Shown here: piece after piece, positions 1 through 8,714 of the stretch
Layout: each line of letters starts with the position of its first letter
How positions within the stretch are numbered: position 1 is the stretch's first letter
IMG/VR virus record: IMGVR_UViG_3300033182_000270
Location: 1-40,584 of that record
Source of the DNA: a virus
Length of the DNA stretch: 40,584 nucleotides
Direction: 5' to 3' (one strand)
The notes under the pieces: model-generated
What the model was told of the DNA's origin: nothing
The model's input: only the letters and a program-made list of their open reading frames with translations
Databases searched by the model: none
Translations under genes and position numbers: made by a program

Positions 1-1
1 A

Positions 2-85
2 CTTGGTCCAAGCAGCCAATTAAAAGTTCAAGCAAACACAGATGATAGTTTAGACTGCGTTATTAGTTACGTAGAAATAGTATAA
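2..85 (+). CDS. 3' end of an unidentified beta-rich phage protein (partial)
   Basis: Reading frame 2 is open from the window edge and ends LDCVISYVEIV then TAA at 83-85, 12 bases before the next ATG. Only 27 residues are visible. The tail (GPSSQLKVQANTDDSLD, then ISYVEI) resembles the end of the 106-aa protein at 20501-20821, where an AGLNLVVYSSAANVGC stretch is followed by a YGIE ending. This suggests a short beta-sandwich structural protein of the same kind. The orientation and close spacing fit the plus-strand fibre operon. Family membership is inferred from a short stretch, and the start lies outside the window. Confidence 0.55.
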   Translation, partial: LGPSSQLKVQANTDDSLDCVISYVEIV

Positions 86-97
86 GGAGAGAGTACA

Positions 98-466
98 ATG
101 ACATATTTTGTTGGTACAAGTCAAATGGATTTAGATGGCGGAGCAAACGCCCGCTATTTTTACGGACTACGCAGAGATGAAGGTGGCATGCTTTATTTTG
201 TTAAAGTAGACCAATTAAAAGATGATGATACAATTATGATAAATCATCCTGGTTTAACAGAAAACGATTTTACAGAATTTGAGTATAGTGTAGACTTCTT
301 TGATGGACGCCTAGAAGAAGACCATTCAAGACCATACACTAATCTAGCATGGGACCAATATCGTTGGGATAGTAGAAACATGTTTTATTTTATAAACGAC
401 TACGGTGAATTCGTTGTTAGAGTTAATAAAGAATATGTTTATCCACCAGAAAGCCAAGTTAGTTAA
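98..466 (+). CDS. Small phage structural-module protein (hypothetical, 122 aa)
   Basis: This is a 122-residue acidic, aromatic-rich protein with no signal peptide or membrane segment. Motifs such as FYGLRRDEGGMLYFVKVDQL (residues 22-41) and the later stretches VDFFDGR and YRWDSRNMFYFI look like a conserved small protein that, from memory, sits just upstream of giant fibre genes in marine T4-like phages. The ATG is preceded by a good ribosome site (AAGGAGAGAG at 84-93). It ends 33 bases before the 2718-codon gene, so the two are probably co-transcribed. It is likely a virion or fibre-assembly component, but no catalytic motif is visible and the exact role is unknown. Confidence 0.7.
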   Translation: MTYFVGTSQMDLDGGANARYFYGLRRDEGGMLYFVKVDQLKDDDTIMINHPGLTENDFTEFEYSVDFFDGRLEEDHSRPYTNLAWDQYRWDSRNMFYFINDYGEFVVRVNKEYVYPPESQVS

Positions 467-499
467 AGATAAGTATACTAATATTTAAGGAATTAAGAA

Positions 500-3400
500 A
501 TGCCATTAGAATTTAAAATAGGTCGATTAAGATATACATGGAAAGGTCAGTGGAGTACTGGTTCTTTCTATAATAGAGATGCTGTAATACAATACGAAGG
601 AAAATGTTTTGTGTGTTTAGAACCGCACACAAGTTCAGCAACAGATTTCTATGATGATTTATATTATATAACACCTGGTGGTGCAAATCAACCTCGATGG
701 GATTTAATGGTTGACGGCCGTGCATGGAAACAAGATTGGCAACCTAATACAGCGTATTCTATTGGTAACATTGTTAAATATGGCGGCATTGTTTATGTTT
801 GTACAGTTGCGCATACTAGCGGTGCAGAACAAATAGATCAAGCAAATTGGGACTATTATACTAAATTCGATAACTGGAATAGCAATTGGGAAATTGATAC
901 TGTATACGGCGAAGGCGATATAGTTAAGTATGGTGGCATTGTCTATCGCTGTATCGAAAATCATAAATCTGCAAATAATCTAGATGATGGATTAGAATTA
1001 GATCAACTCAAATGGGAAATTCTAAATGCAGGTATTGATTATAAGAACGACTGGGCAGACGGCACACGATATAAAGTTAACGATATTGTAAAAAATGGGT
1101 CGGACGCCTATATTTGTACAGCAGGTCACATAGCAGATACACTTTTTGATCCGACAAAGTTCTCATTATGGTTGCCTGGTGCAGAATACTATAACACATG
1201 GAGTAGTGTAGAAATATACCAACCTGGTGACATTGTTAAGTACGGTGGTTACTCTTACTTCAGTTTAACAATTAATAATACAAACAACATTCCAAGCAGT
1301 AGTGCATTAGAATGGGAGTTGTTAACTAAAGGTTTTGATGTTCGCGATGATTGGGACGGAAGCGCATACGAAGTCGGTGACTTAGTTCGTCGCGGTGGAC
1401 AGTTATTTGTAGCAATTATTGATAATGCCGGACAAGATCCTACAGCAATATCGATCGATGCAACATACGCAGCGACAGGTAGTTTAGGCACAACAGTAAA
1501 AGTTGATAGTACTACTGGCATAGTTCCTGGTATGATTCTTATAGGTGATGGTTTTAATTTAGGTCAAACAGTAGTAAGTGTTGCAGATGCAACTACAGTT
1601 ATTACTGATAGAGGTCCAGACGGTGTTTTGCAAGATATGCAGATGTTGTCGTTTGTTGGTGTTAATTATACCTATTGGAAATTAGTAGTACCTAGCATCT
1701 TGTGGTTAGGTTTTTGGGAGTCAGAAAGATTATATGTAATAGGCGAAACAGTATTGTGGCAAAATGGCACTTATCGCTGTATTCAAACTATACCTAATTC
1801 AACATCAGCAGTTCGCCCTGACTTAGATATTACAAATACTTATTGGACACCTTTATCATTGCACGATAGATTTAATGCAGGTAGCACTCAAGGTGATATA
1901 GTTACACGCAACTCGAACGAAACAAATATTCCGTTAGCAATCGGTACTGATGATTATGTATTACAAGTTAATGTTGATATGCCAAATTGGGCTAAGATAC
2001 AAACAGCTAATGATGTGTATTATGTTGCTACTGACGGTGTAGATGATGTTGATAGAGGGGACACTGTAGACAAGCCTTGGCAATCTATTAAGTATGCTTG
2101 TGAAACTATCGAAAAAGGTAGTTTACTTCAAAATGCTAATACACTACTAGTTAATAACAAAGATTTCCTAGTAGAAGAAATGTATCAATGGATGTTGTAC
2201 CAAAAAACAAATAGTATTGCACCGTTTTCGCCAACATCTGTATTTGATGAATTTTCAACTAAGCGTGATGCAAAACTATTAATTGATGCATTGTCTTATG
2301 ATATTACAAGAGGAAGTAACAGTAGAATAGTATATGCAACAGAAGCATACTTTGCTGACGGGTCTGATACTACATTTAGGAGTGAAGAAACTGATGCAGC
2401 CCAACCTTATATAGTTGCTTCATTAAATTATTTGTTAAGTATCGTGTTAAACGCAATTAACAACCAAGAACCGTCCGACAACTACCAAGCAATAAACGGT
2501 GTTGACGAAGGTGAAAGATATATCCAATTTATTGATCAGGGTATATCTTCAGAGTTGACAGCAGCAACAGAGATTACTAGCTTACTTTCAATAACTATTA
2601 GTGCAATAGAGAATGTAGATAAATCAAGTTTGCCTTTACCAAATTACGGTATAACATCTACAATTGTTGTAAAGACAGGTACATATTCGGAAACATTACC
2701 AATTGTTGTTCCTGATAATACTGCAATAATTGGGGACGAATTAAGAAGCACTGTAATTCAACCAGCAACAAGGGTATCGACTTTTGCAACTAATGTTTAC
2801 GCCGACACAGATGAAATTAAAGTACACAGCGTAAAAGGAATGGCAGTAAATATGCCCATCCAACTTAAAGCACCAAGTATTAACGATCAGTTTAGTAACA
2901 TTACTGAAGCTACGACCTACTATATTAAAAGTATTGATGTTGACACTAATAGAATTACTATCTCGGAAACAGTTGACGGTGATACCTATGATTTAGATGA
3001 CAATAGTTCAGGTTTAATGACAGTGTATGCAGGAGACTGTTTAAAAGACATGTTCTACATGAGGAACGCAACTGGATTACGTAATTGTACACTAGTTGGC
3101 TTGTGTGGTTTCTTAAGCGATTTAAATGAGTTTGCTACAAGACGCCCAACAGGAGGTGCATATACTAGTTTAGATCCTGGTACTGGTCCTGACGATACTC
3201 GCGCATGGATTATGCGCAGAAGTCCATATGTACAGAATGTAACTAACTTTGGTACAGGCTGTGCAGGAATGAAAATTGATGGTTTATTGCACAACGGCGG
3301 AAACAAATCAATGGTTGCAAACGACTATACACAGATTGTTTCTGATGGTATCGGTATATGGTGTACTGGTCCTGCTTCGCTAACAGAATGTGTATCAGTG

Positions 3401-6400
3401 TTTACATATTATAACTATGCAGGTTATTTTGCAGAAGATGGCGGTAGAATCCGTGCTACTAACGGTAACAGCTCGTATGGTACATATGGTGTTATTGCAG
3501 AAGGGTATGACGACACTGAAGTACCAATATCAGGACAGATTAATAATAGATCTTCACAAGTACAAGCAAGTGTACAAAGTGCATTTGGTACATCTGCTGA
3601 ACTGCTATCTATGCAATATGATAATGCAGGTTCAAACTATTTTGAAGAAACAACTAATTTATTAGCATACAGTAATCATTTAGATGAGCCGGTTTGGCAA
3701 CAAGACGGTAATTTAATTGTTCAACAGAATAACTCAGCTCCAAACGGTGAGCCTATAGCATGGACACTAACTGCAACTACATCGAGTAGCGATTCAAGTT
3801 ACTTATATCAAACTATTACAATCCCTAAAGCAGGGTTTGAATACACAGGTTTAAGTAGTTTAAATGTGTCTGGTTCAGGAACAAATTCAACATTTGACAT
3901 AACTGTTGGCGCTGATAGTTATAGTGCTATAGTTAATGATGGCGGCACCGGTTACGTTGTCGGAAACGTATTAAGAATACTAGGAAGTCAGTTAGGGGGC
4001 ATAGATGGCACAAATGACTGTTTCCTAGAAGTAACATCGTTAACCGGTAGTGCTGTTTTGGCAGTAACAGTTACAGGTACAGTGCCTCAAGGTTCTGCAC
4101 AAAAGTACACATTGAGCATATATGCTAAAGAAGGAACTAGTAACTCGTTTGATATGAGTGCAATATTCTCAGGGTATTCAGACTGTACAGCAAATGCTAA
4201 TTTTAATTTTAGTAGCGAAACATTTACAACATTTATTGCAGGTAGTTTAAATGGTAATGGAACCATTACTACAGGAAAGTTAGACTTACCTAACGGATGG
4301 TGGAGAATATGGATAACTGTGTACGACTATAATGCACTTAATGATTCTTTAGAATTTAGAATTTACCCTAGAGGACGTACAGGCAATGCTGGATATACAA
4401 GGTATTACGGTCCACAGGTACAGATAGCTACAAGCCCAACATTCTATTTAGATACAAGAAGCGACAAGTACTCAGCTAAAGCAGACTTTTATATAACAGG
4501 TGCAGGTACAGATGCAGAACTTGTAGGCGACGAAATTAGATCTGGTTCAGTATTCCAAACTAGATTAACTGACGAAGGTGTAGGTACAGGCGGTCGTGGA
4601 TACATGATTGCTAGTAATAATGCACAAGCAGGCGATTACCGATCAGTTGTATTATCAGGCTCAGACACTGCGATTGAAAGTGAATATATTAGAATGAGAT
4701 GTTTCTTACAAAGCGGTACAGGAGCAGGACAATATGGTTATATTGCTTCATATGACGATGCTATTACTAAAACAGCAATAATATTAAAAGAATCATTTGT
4801 CCCATTAAATGTAGTATCAACCGATAACGCAACAGGGGAATTATCGATTGCCGGGTCAACAACTGATACGTTGTTTATTGATCAAGAAATACAATTTATT
4901 CCAACCTATTATAATACTGAATTACAAGAAATTTCAACTGCGTTCTTAAAAGTTGAAGCAACATTAGGCGGTGTTGATAATATTATTACAGTATCGAGTA
5001 CTGCTAAATTGTTAGCAAATATGACTATTAAGTTTAGAGGTAACATTTATGGTGGTCTAACTGAGAGTTATACTTATTATATTAAAGAAGTGGTTAACGG
5101 AACACAATTTTCTGTTTCAACAGAACCATTTGGTAATCAACAAAATCTTGTTGACGGGTACGACGATCCTCAATCAGATCCAATGGAAGTTATTTTTCCG
5201 TCGTACGATAACTTTATTAAAGTTGCATCTACAAACAACATGCTAGTTAACATGCCAATAACCTTTACAGGAACATCGATTGGTGAACTTGATGTAGGCA
5301 CAACTTATTATATTAGCGATATTATAGATGCTGAAAAACTTACAATCAGCGAAACGCTGAATAGTTTTACAGCGACCAACACGCAAGCATCAACTAACTA
5401 TGTAACAACAACTACTACTGCTACGCTTAGTTCTCTAAATCCGATTGTTTTTTCAGGAGTAACTTTTGGCAATATAGTAGCTAAAACAAAATATTATATT
5501 AATAAAATTGCAAGTGCGACAGAATTTACAATAACTGATACAATAATAGAAACCACAGCAACAGCAACCGAATCTGTTTCAAACTTGATTACTTGTAGTG
5601 ATACTACTGGATTTATCCCAAATAACCCGATTAAGTTTACAGGTTTAAGTTTTGGCGGTATAGTAAATGAAACTATATATTATATTCTTGCTGTAAATGA
5701 TGGCACTACTTTTACAATTAGTGCAACTCCTGGAGGTTCTGCATTGATTTTATCAGACGGCGCAGGCGAAATTGGGGTATCAACATCCGGAAACGACTTT
5801 GTGTTAACTACAGCGGCTGGATCTATGATATCAGAAACTACAACACAGAGAGAATCGCTGTCGTTTGGTCAAGGAAGCATGAGTGCAACATTCTCAACTA
5901 AAGTGTTTGGTGATGTAGTTAGAGGTACTTCATATTTTGTAACATCAAAACCATCAGCATCAACATTTACTGTAAGTACTACTCTGGGTGGTGCAAATAT
6001 AACTTTAGAAAGCGATACAGGTTCGATGAACGTTGGCGCAGTAGGTTGGGACCATATTAATCCAGGTACTCCTATTGTTTCTGCATTAGATAATTCAACA
6101 GTTTACTATGTTGAACCTAGAGTTAAATATTCTGAACCAACATTCAATCAAACAGCAACAACTTTGCCTACACTTTCGCAAGGTGTAGAGTGGGCTTCGT
6201 TTAAATATGGTAATGGTGTGTTTATTGGAATACCAAGCCTATATGCAACTGGAGCAAAGAGTACAGACGGTAATACATGGACTCCAATTACCTTACCAAA
6301 AACTACTTCATGGATAGATATAGCATACGGTAATCAATATTGGGTAGCTATTTCATCAGAAGTATCGTTAGATGCTTCGCCTAATATTGCAGGTTATTCA

Positions 6401-8656
6401 AATTCAAACGGATCAGGCTGGAGAATATCAACTCTACCTGCTGCGTCATTGTGGAGACATTTAGTATATGGTAACGGAAAATTTGTTTCTATTGCAAACA
6501 ATAACACACATGTTATTCGAGGAGAAACTGGTACAAACGTATCCGGAAGTGGTGTAGGTGCTTCATTTAACGTAACTAATACAGGTGGTATATACACTGT
6601 GCAATTATATACTAGCGGAACAGGATACCAAGTAGGTAACGTTATTAGAATACCTGGAACAAGTTTATTTGGCACAAGCCCGACAAACGACCTAGATATT
6701 ACTGTAGCAACCCTTACAACAGATCCTCTTGCACCTGATCCAACAGCGATTGAAAGTGTTACTATTTCAGGTACTGGGACCAGTATTACAGTGTCTGGTT
6801 ATTCAACAACTGGCGGATCAAGTTGGATTGCTGGCGGAGCACTACCACCAGCAGCATATAGCGGGATAACATACGGTGCTGGAACATTTGTATGTGTTTC
6901 GTCAGGAAGTTATTATTTTGGTTTATCAGGTTCTAATATAAGCTCGGCAGGTAACAGTGCGTTGTTTGATGTAGAAACTAATGGAGTGAATTATACAGTT
7001 ACTATTCAATCCGGCGGTACTGGATACGGAATTGGAGATACTATTGGAATACCTGGTACGTCCGTTGGTGGTACTAGTCCAGAAAATGACATTGTAATAA
7101 CAGTTGATGTTTTAGATAGCAGCCCAGGTGGCGACCCAACAGCAATATCTCAAGTTTCGGCTACAGGTGTAGCAGTATCAAGAACTGCGGCGTATAGTGC
7201 AGATGGTATTAGTTGGATAGAAACTGCTTTACCAACAACCGCAGCATGGAGTGATGTTAAATTTGGTAACGGTTTATTTGTTGCTGTAAGTGCAACTGAT
7301 AGTAAAGCGGCATATTCTAGAGACGGAATTAATTGGTCACTTAGCAACATTGAAATAACTCCAATTACATCATTAGAATATGGCCAGGGTGTATTCTTAG
7401 GAATAAGTAATACCTCCGGAACAGCATGGACAACAGAAGACGGCCAGAACTGGAAAGAAAGGTTAATAAACAATGACGGTTATAGTGCATTAGCATTTGG
7501 CTATGATGACAATGGAAATGGTATCTTTATTACCGGAGCCGGACAAGATACAGGAAGTTATATTTCTGCTGGTTGCCAGACTAAAGGTAGAGTAACAATA
7601 GCATCTAGTAGGATTACAGGTGTTAACTTATGGGAACCTGGATCAGGATATGAAACGGCGCCAACTGTAGAGTTTATAGATCCTAATCAGACAATATCAG
7701 CAAGCTATCTAAACAGAATAAGCAACGGCACTTTAGGTAATCCAAGCTTCTTTAATAGAGGTCAAAACTATAATACCAATTCAACAAGAATATTAATTAA
7801 CGGTGGCGGTTATGCGGATACATTCCAAGTTGGCTTAACTATAATTGTTAAAAATCTAACTAAACTTCCTGCACCAGGTGACAACTTAATTATCGACGGT
7901 GTGGATCAAGTTTACAAAGTAACTAGTGCAGAAACAGTTTACGGAACAGTTGCACCGAACATCCAAGCAAACGTGCAGATTGCGCCAGAAATGAGTGTGG
8001 CAAATAGTCCAGCGCATGAAGCAGCAATAACAATTAGAACACAATATAGTCAAGCACGTTTAAGTAATCATGACTTCTTAAATGTAGGTTATGGAAATGC
8101 TATTCAGTCAAACTATCCGGGTGTGCCAGAAGATACAGTTCTTTCACCACAAGACCAAGCTGTTGAAGTTAACTTTGGTAGAGTATTCTATTCAAGTACT
8201 GACCAAGATGGTAACTTTAAAGTTGGCGATTTGTTTGGTGTTGAACAAGCAACGGGTATTGTTACGCTAAGTGCTTCGCAATTTGGTTTGCAAGGACTAG
8301 AAACATTATCACTAGGTGGTATTGCTGTAGGTAATGCTAGTGTAGTTATTAGACAGTTTAGTACAGATGAAACTATGATTGCTAATAGTAACGAGATTAT
8401 TCCAACACAACGAGCAATTAAAGCATATCTAGAAGCAAGATTATCGCAAGGTGGTTCGAACACATTTACTGGTCAGCTTATTGCTGGTACAGTTTTAGTA
8501 GGTGGACCAAATAAAATTAGTAGTACTATACCAGAAGGTGTAGCAGGGGCAGTAGTAAACATGCCAAACATGGTAAGGGTTTTTGGAGAATTTGCGGGTT
8601 GGGACGGAGACGGAATGGCATTGCAGTACTTCATTAAATGTGGATCTCGTCGATGA
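500..8656 (+). CDS. Giant modular tail-fibre/adhesin protein 1 (2718 aa)
   Basis: This is probably an exterior virion protein that contacts the host surface. Residues 11-455 hold about seven repeats with a W-x(3-4)-W...Y..GDIVKYGG.VY.C...H pattern, like chitin-binding-type carbohydrate modules. From residue about 507 (VYYVATDGVDD, DKPWQSIKYACE) to about 1050 it looks like a pectin-lyase-like right-handed beta-helix; markers are VKTGTYSETLPIVVPDNTAI near 724 and GLRNCTLVGL near 856. Next come a jelly-roll-like domain (about 1055-1325), several modules built on NMPI.FTGT...G.TYYI...F.IS, and beta-propeller-like repeats (YGNG.FV.I, then S.DG..W; about 1890-2350). The C-terminus (DQDGNF.VGDLFGVEQATG, then PTQRAIKAYL) is shared with protein 2. 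The ATG follows AAGGAATTAAG. It is unusually long for a phage gene. The structural assignment is strong; receptor specificity is unknown. Confidence 0.85.
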   Translation: MPLEFKIGRLRYTWKGQWSTGSFYNRDAVIQYEGKCFVCLEPHTSSATDFYDDLYYITPGGANQPRWDLMVDGRAWKQDWQPNTAYSIGNIVKYGGIVYVCTVAHTSGAEQIDQANWDYYTKFDNWNSNWEIDTVYGEGDIVKYGGIVYRCIENHKSANNLDDGLELDQLKWEILNAGIDYKNDWADGTRYKVNDIVKNGSDAYICTAGHIADTLFDPTKFSLWLPGAEYYNTWSSVEIYQPGDIVKYGGYSYFSLTINNTNNIPSSSALEWELLTKGFDVRDDWDGSAYEVGDLVRRGGQLFVAIIDNAGQDPTAISIDATYAATGSLGTTVKVDSTTGIVPGMILIGDGFNLGQTVVSVADATTVITDRGPDGVLQDMQMLSFVGVNYTYWKLVVPSILWLGFWESERLYVIGETVLWQNGTYRCIQTIPNSTSAVRPDLDITNTYWTPLSLHDRFNAGSTQGDIVTRNSNETNIPLAIGTDDYVLQVNVDMPNWAKIQTANDVYYVATDGVDDVDRGDTVDKPWQSIKYACETIEKGSLLQNANTLLVNNKDFLVEEMYQWMLYQKTNSIAPFSPTSVFDEFSTKRDAKLLIDALSYDITRGSNSRIVYATEAYFADGSDTTFRSEETDAAQPYIVASLNYLLSIVLNAINNQEPSDNYQAINGVDEGERYIQFIDQGISSELTAATEITSLLSITISAIENVDKSSLPLPNYGITSTIVVKTGTYSETLPIVVPDNTAIIGDELRSTVIQPATRVSTFATNVYADTDEIKVHSVKGMAVNMPIQLKAPSINDQFSNITEATTYYIKSIDVDTNRITISETVDGDTYDLDDNSSGLMTVYAGDCLKDMFYMRNATGLRNCTLVGLCGFLSDLNEFATRRPTGGAYTSLDPGTGPDDTRAWIMRRSPYVQNVTNFGTGCAGMKIDGLLHNGGNKSMVANDYTQIVSDGIGIWCTGPASLTECVSVFTYYNYAGYFAEDGGRIRATNGNSSYGTYGVIAEGYDDTEVPISGQINNRSSQVQASVQSAFGTSAELLSMQYDNAGSNYFEETTNLLAYSNHLDEPVWQQDGNLIVQQNNSAPNGEPIAWTLTATTSSSDSSYLYQTITIPKAGFEYTGLSSLNVSGSGTNSTFDITVGADSYSAIVNDGGTGYVVGNVLRILGSQLGGIDGTNDCFLEVTSLTGSAVLAVTVTGTVPQGSAQKYTLSIYAKEGTSNSFDMSAIFSGYSDCTANANFNFSSETFTTFIAGSLNGNGTITTGKLDLPNGWWRIWITVYDYNALNDSLEFRIYPRGRTGNAGYTRYYGPQVQIATSPTFYLDTRSDKYSAKADFYITGAGTDAELVGDEIRSGSVFQTRLTDEGVGTGGRGYMIASNNAQAGDYRSVVLSGSDTAIESEYIRMRCFLQSGTGAGQYGYIASYDDAITKTAIILKESFVPLNVVSTDNATGELSIAGSTTDTLFIDQEIQFIPTYYNTELQEISTAFLKVEATLGGVDNIITVSSTAKLLANMTIKFRGNIYGGLTESYTYYIKEVVNGTQFSVSTEPFGNQQNLVDGYDDPQSDPMEVIFPSYDNFIKVASTNNMLVNMPITFTGTSIGELDVGTTYYISDIIDAEKLTISETLNSFTATNTQASTNYVTTTTTATLSSLNPIVFSGVTFGNIVAKTKYYINKIASATEFTITDTIIETTATATESVSNLITCSDTTGFIPNNPIKFTGLSFGGIVNETIYYILAVNDGTTFTISATPGGSALILSDGAGEIGVSTSGNDFVLTTAAGSMISETTTQRESLSFGQGSMSATFSTKVFGDVVRGTSYFVTSKPSASTFTVSTTLGGANITLESDTGSMNVGAVGWDHINPGTPIVSALDNSTVYYVEPRVKYSEPTFNQTATTLPTLSQGVEWASFKYGNGVFIGIPSLYATGAKSTDGNTWTPITLPKTTSWIDIAYGNQYWVAISSEVSLDASPNIAGYSNSNGSGWRISTLPAASLWRHLVYGNGKFVSIANNNTHVIRGETGTNVSGSGVGASFNVTNTGGIYTVQLYTSGTGYQVGNVIRIPGTSLFGTSPTNDLDITVATLTTDPLAPDPTAIESVTISGTGTSITVSGYSTTGGSSWIAGGALPPAAYSGITYGAGTFVCVSSGSYYFGLSGSNISSAGNSALFDVETNGVNYTVTIQSGGTGYGIGDTIGIPGTSVGGTSPENDIVITVDVLDSSPGGDPTAISQVSATGVAVSRTAAYSADGISWIETALPTTAAWSDVKFGNGLFVAVSATDSKAAYSRDGINWSLSNIEITPITSLEYGQGVFLGISNTSGTAWTTEDGQNWKERLINNDGYSALAFGYDDNGNGIFITGAGQDTGSYISAGCQTKGRVTIASSRITGVNLWEPGSGYETAPTVEFIDPNQTISASYLNRISNGTLGNPSFFNRGQNYNTNSTRILINGGGYADTFQVGLTIIVKNLTKLPAPGDNLIIDGVDQVYKVTSAETVYGTVAPNIQANVQIAPEMSVANSPAHEAAITIRTQYSQARLSNHDFLNVGYGNAIQSNYPGVPEDTVLSPQDQAVEVNFGRVFYSSTDQDGNFKVGDLFGVEQATGIVTLSASQFGLQGLETLSLGGIAVGNASVVIRQFSTDETMIANSNEIIPTQRAIKAYLEARLSQGGSNTFTGQLIAGTVLVGGPNKISSTIPEGVAGAVVNMPNMVRVFGEFAGWDGDGMALQYFIKCGSRR
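530..1860 (+). repeat. N-terminal aromatic carbohydrate-binding-like repeats of fibre protein 1
   Basis: There are seven in-frame copies starting near residues 12, 75, 125, 180, 230, 280 and 403. Each has a Trp pair, then Y..GD.V.(K/R).GG..Y.C and usually a closing W. Copies 1-5 lie about 50-63 residues apart. Copy 6 is separated from copy 7 by an extra Thr/Val-rich stretch (about 307-395). Cysteine in the Y.C position is lost in copies 5 and 6. The pattern resembles chitin-binding-type modules, but binding is inferred. Confidence 0.7.
3844..4090 (+). repeat. Nested GTGY-type module, copy 1 (fibre protein 1)
   Basis: A module of about 80 residues (SGSGTNSTFDITV, GGTGYVVGNVLRILG, then LGGIDGTNDC) interrupts a jelly-roll-like domain. 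The sequence before it (YLYQTITIP) and after it (QKYTLSIYAKEGT) reads as one continuous beta-sheet domain if the module is removed. Boundaries are approximate. Confidence 0.6.
6529..6795 (+). repeat. Nested GTGY-type module, copy 2 (fibre protein 1)
   Basis: The same module type (SGSGVGASFNVTNTGG, SGTGYQVGNVIRIPGTS, SPTNDLDITV) lies between a YGNGKFVSIANN propeller strand and the next STTGGSSWI strand, so it appears inserted into a beta-propeller blade. Boundaries are approximate. Confidence 0.6.
6926..7160 (+). repeat. Nested GTGY-type module, copy 3 (fibre protein 1)
   Basis: The third copy (SAGNSALFDVETNG, GGTGYGIGDTIGIPGTS, SPENDIVITV) again sits between a YGAGTFVCVSSG strand and a YSADGISWIE strand of the propeller-like region. 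It is the copy closest to copy 2 at the protein level. Boundaries are approximate. Confidence 0.6.
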
Positions 8657-8663
8657 TTAAATA

Positions 8664-8677
8664 GACTTTTTAAAGTC
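8664..8677. other. Short inverted repeat between the two giant genes
   Basis: GACTT and AAGTC arms flank a four-base loop just after the stop of fibre gene 1 and just before an ATAAATA box. It could be a weak terminator or a processing hairpin. The stem is only five to six pairs and no T-run follows, so the role is uncertain. Confidence 0.3.
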
Positions 8678-8679
8678 CG

Positions 8680-8688
8680 GATAAATAA
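8680..8688 (+). promoter_or_regulatory. Candidate T4-type late promoter for fibre gene 2
   Basis: GATAAATAA in the 58-base gap before the 3922-codon gene matches the T4 late box (TATAAATA) in its ATAAATA core. It lies 27 bases upstream of the ATG, leaving room for a short leader containing TTGGAGC as ribosome site. A late promoter fits a structural gene. It was found by eye and not tested. Confidence 0.5.
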
Positions 8689-8714
8689 CATAAAGCAAAG
8701 CATTGGAGCATTAA

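Noticed and set aside
3390-3665. Second plus-strand frame inside fibre gene 1
   Set aside because: It is out of frame with a well-conserved beta-helix coding stretch; codon pattern and protein similarity support only the main frame.
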